Shown here: piece by piece, positions 63,914 through 64,000 of the stretch
How positions within the stretch are numbered: position 1 is the first letter of the stretch
Layout: each line of letters begins with the position of its first letter
NCBI RefSeq assembly: GCF_022347545.1
Contig: NZ_JAKREW010000003.1
Coordinates: 124,001 to 188,000, forward strand
Direction of reading: 5' to 3'
From: Terribium retamae
Lineage (GTDB): Bacteria; Pseudomonadota; Alphaproteobacteria; Rhizobiales; Rhizobiaceae
Length of the DNA stretch: 64,000 nucleotides
Translations under genes and position numbers: made by a program
The notes under the pieces: model-generated
Seen by the model: only the letters and a program-made list of their open reading frames with translations
What the model was told of the DNA's origin: nothing
Database searches by the model: none

Positions 63914-64000
63914 TCAAGCTGCTGCGGCGGTGCGCACGAAACGCGCTTTTTCAGCGAGCTCCTTGGTGGCGTCGACCGTATCCTGGGCAGCGTACCAGTA
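63914..64000 (-). CDS. C-terminal end of an unidentified protein (cut by window edge)
   Basis: Reading the minus strand from the window edge, the frame gives YWYAAQDTVDATKELAEKAR then FVRTAAAA and a TGA at 63914-63916. 28 residues are visible. The charged, alanine-rich helix is compatible with a phasin-like or other coiled-coil protein, but I cannot identify it. The gene continues outside the window. Confidence 0.5.
   Translation of the reverse strand, partial: YWYAAQDTVDATKELAEKARFVRTAAAA

Overview
The window is 64 kb of GC-rich chromosomal DNA from an alphaproteobacterium, most likely order Rhizobiales close to Mesorhizobium, Aminobacter or another Phyllobacteriaceae. This rests on gene content and order: tkt-gap-pgk next to divergent DUF4164-zapA, DUF1127 and DUF1192 small proteins, the TrcR-type (DUF1013) regulator, zinc-free ribosomal proteins L36 and L32, and several dispersed palindromic intergenic repeats of rhizobial type. 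I see no phage, insertion sequence, CRISPR array or plasmid gene. The window reads as core genome with a few accessory insertions. The species is an inference from recognised families, not from a search.

Layout. 1-5.8 kb: argH (cut by the window edge), divergent tlpA, and a glycerol-3-phosphate import operon ugpBAEC carrying a palindromic repeat between ugpB and ugpA. 5.8-9.7 kb: a ferric-iron ABC importer on the minus strand with a strong hairpin between the binding-protein and permease genes. 9.7-10.4 kb: a gene-free stretch with palindromes, followed by an RND efflux adaptor and pump (10.4-14.8 kb). 14.8-19.3 kb: an epimerase/LysR pair, an MFS transporter, DUF1244 and an N-formylglutamate amidohydrolase-like protein. 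19.5-24 kb: DUF1036-pyk, a TPR protein, rpmJ and purEK. 24-32.4 kb: two DUF465/YdcH small proteins, ispG, a lytic transglycosylase, a methyltransferase, a hybrid histidine kinase, a polyprenyl synthase, mtgA and rpmF. 32.4-42.5 kb: accessory regulators (HxlR, ArsR, a cysteine-containing COG2345 regulator) with hydrolases, MFS exporters, a quinone oxidoreductase, a DUF1127 gene and a large secreted phytase-like esterase. 42.7-47.8 kb: trcR, a WYL regulator, a DJ-1/PfpI protein, a second DUF1127 gene and prpE. 47.8-57.3 kb: SGNH hydrolase, DUF899, then the carbon-metabolism block fbaB, pgk, a K+/H+ antiporter, gap and tkt. 57.5-64 kb: DUF4164-zapA, a 1-Cys peroxiredoxin, a sulfur-type beta-lactamase-fold hydrolase, rpoH, an RluA/RluD-type pseudouridine synthase, DUF6476, a VOC protein, tRNA-Glu(CTC) and a small membrane protein.

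How the parts work together. The best system-level signals are regulatory. The rare octamer AATCGATT lies in the promoter regions of the DUF1036-pyk operon, of fbaB and of tkt, which suggests one regulator over glycolytic genes at three loci. A matched operator pair, CTGACA-N6-TGTCAG, lies upstream of the WYL regulator and upstream of the nearby DUF1127 gene. Three copies of one roughly 70-bp rhizobial repeat, and three other palindromic elements, sit at the ends of genes or in leaders; several supply or abut stop codons.

Limits. Coordinates of short sites were counted by hand and may be off by a base or two. Product names come from recognised motifs and family resemblance. Start codons were moved to internal ATG, GTG or TTG codons where the longest frame was clearly over-extended.
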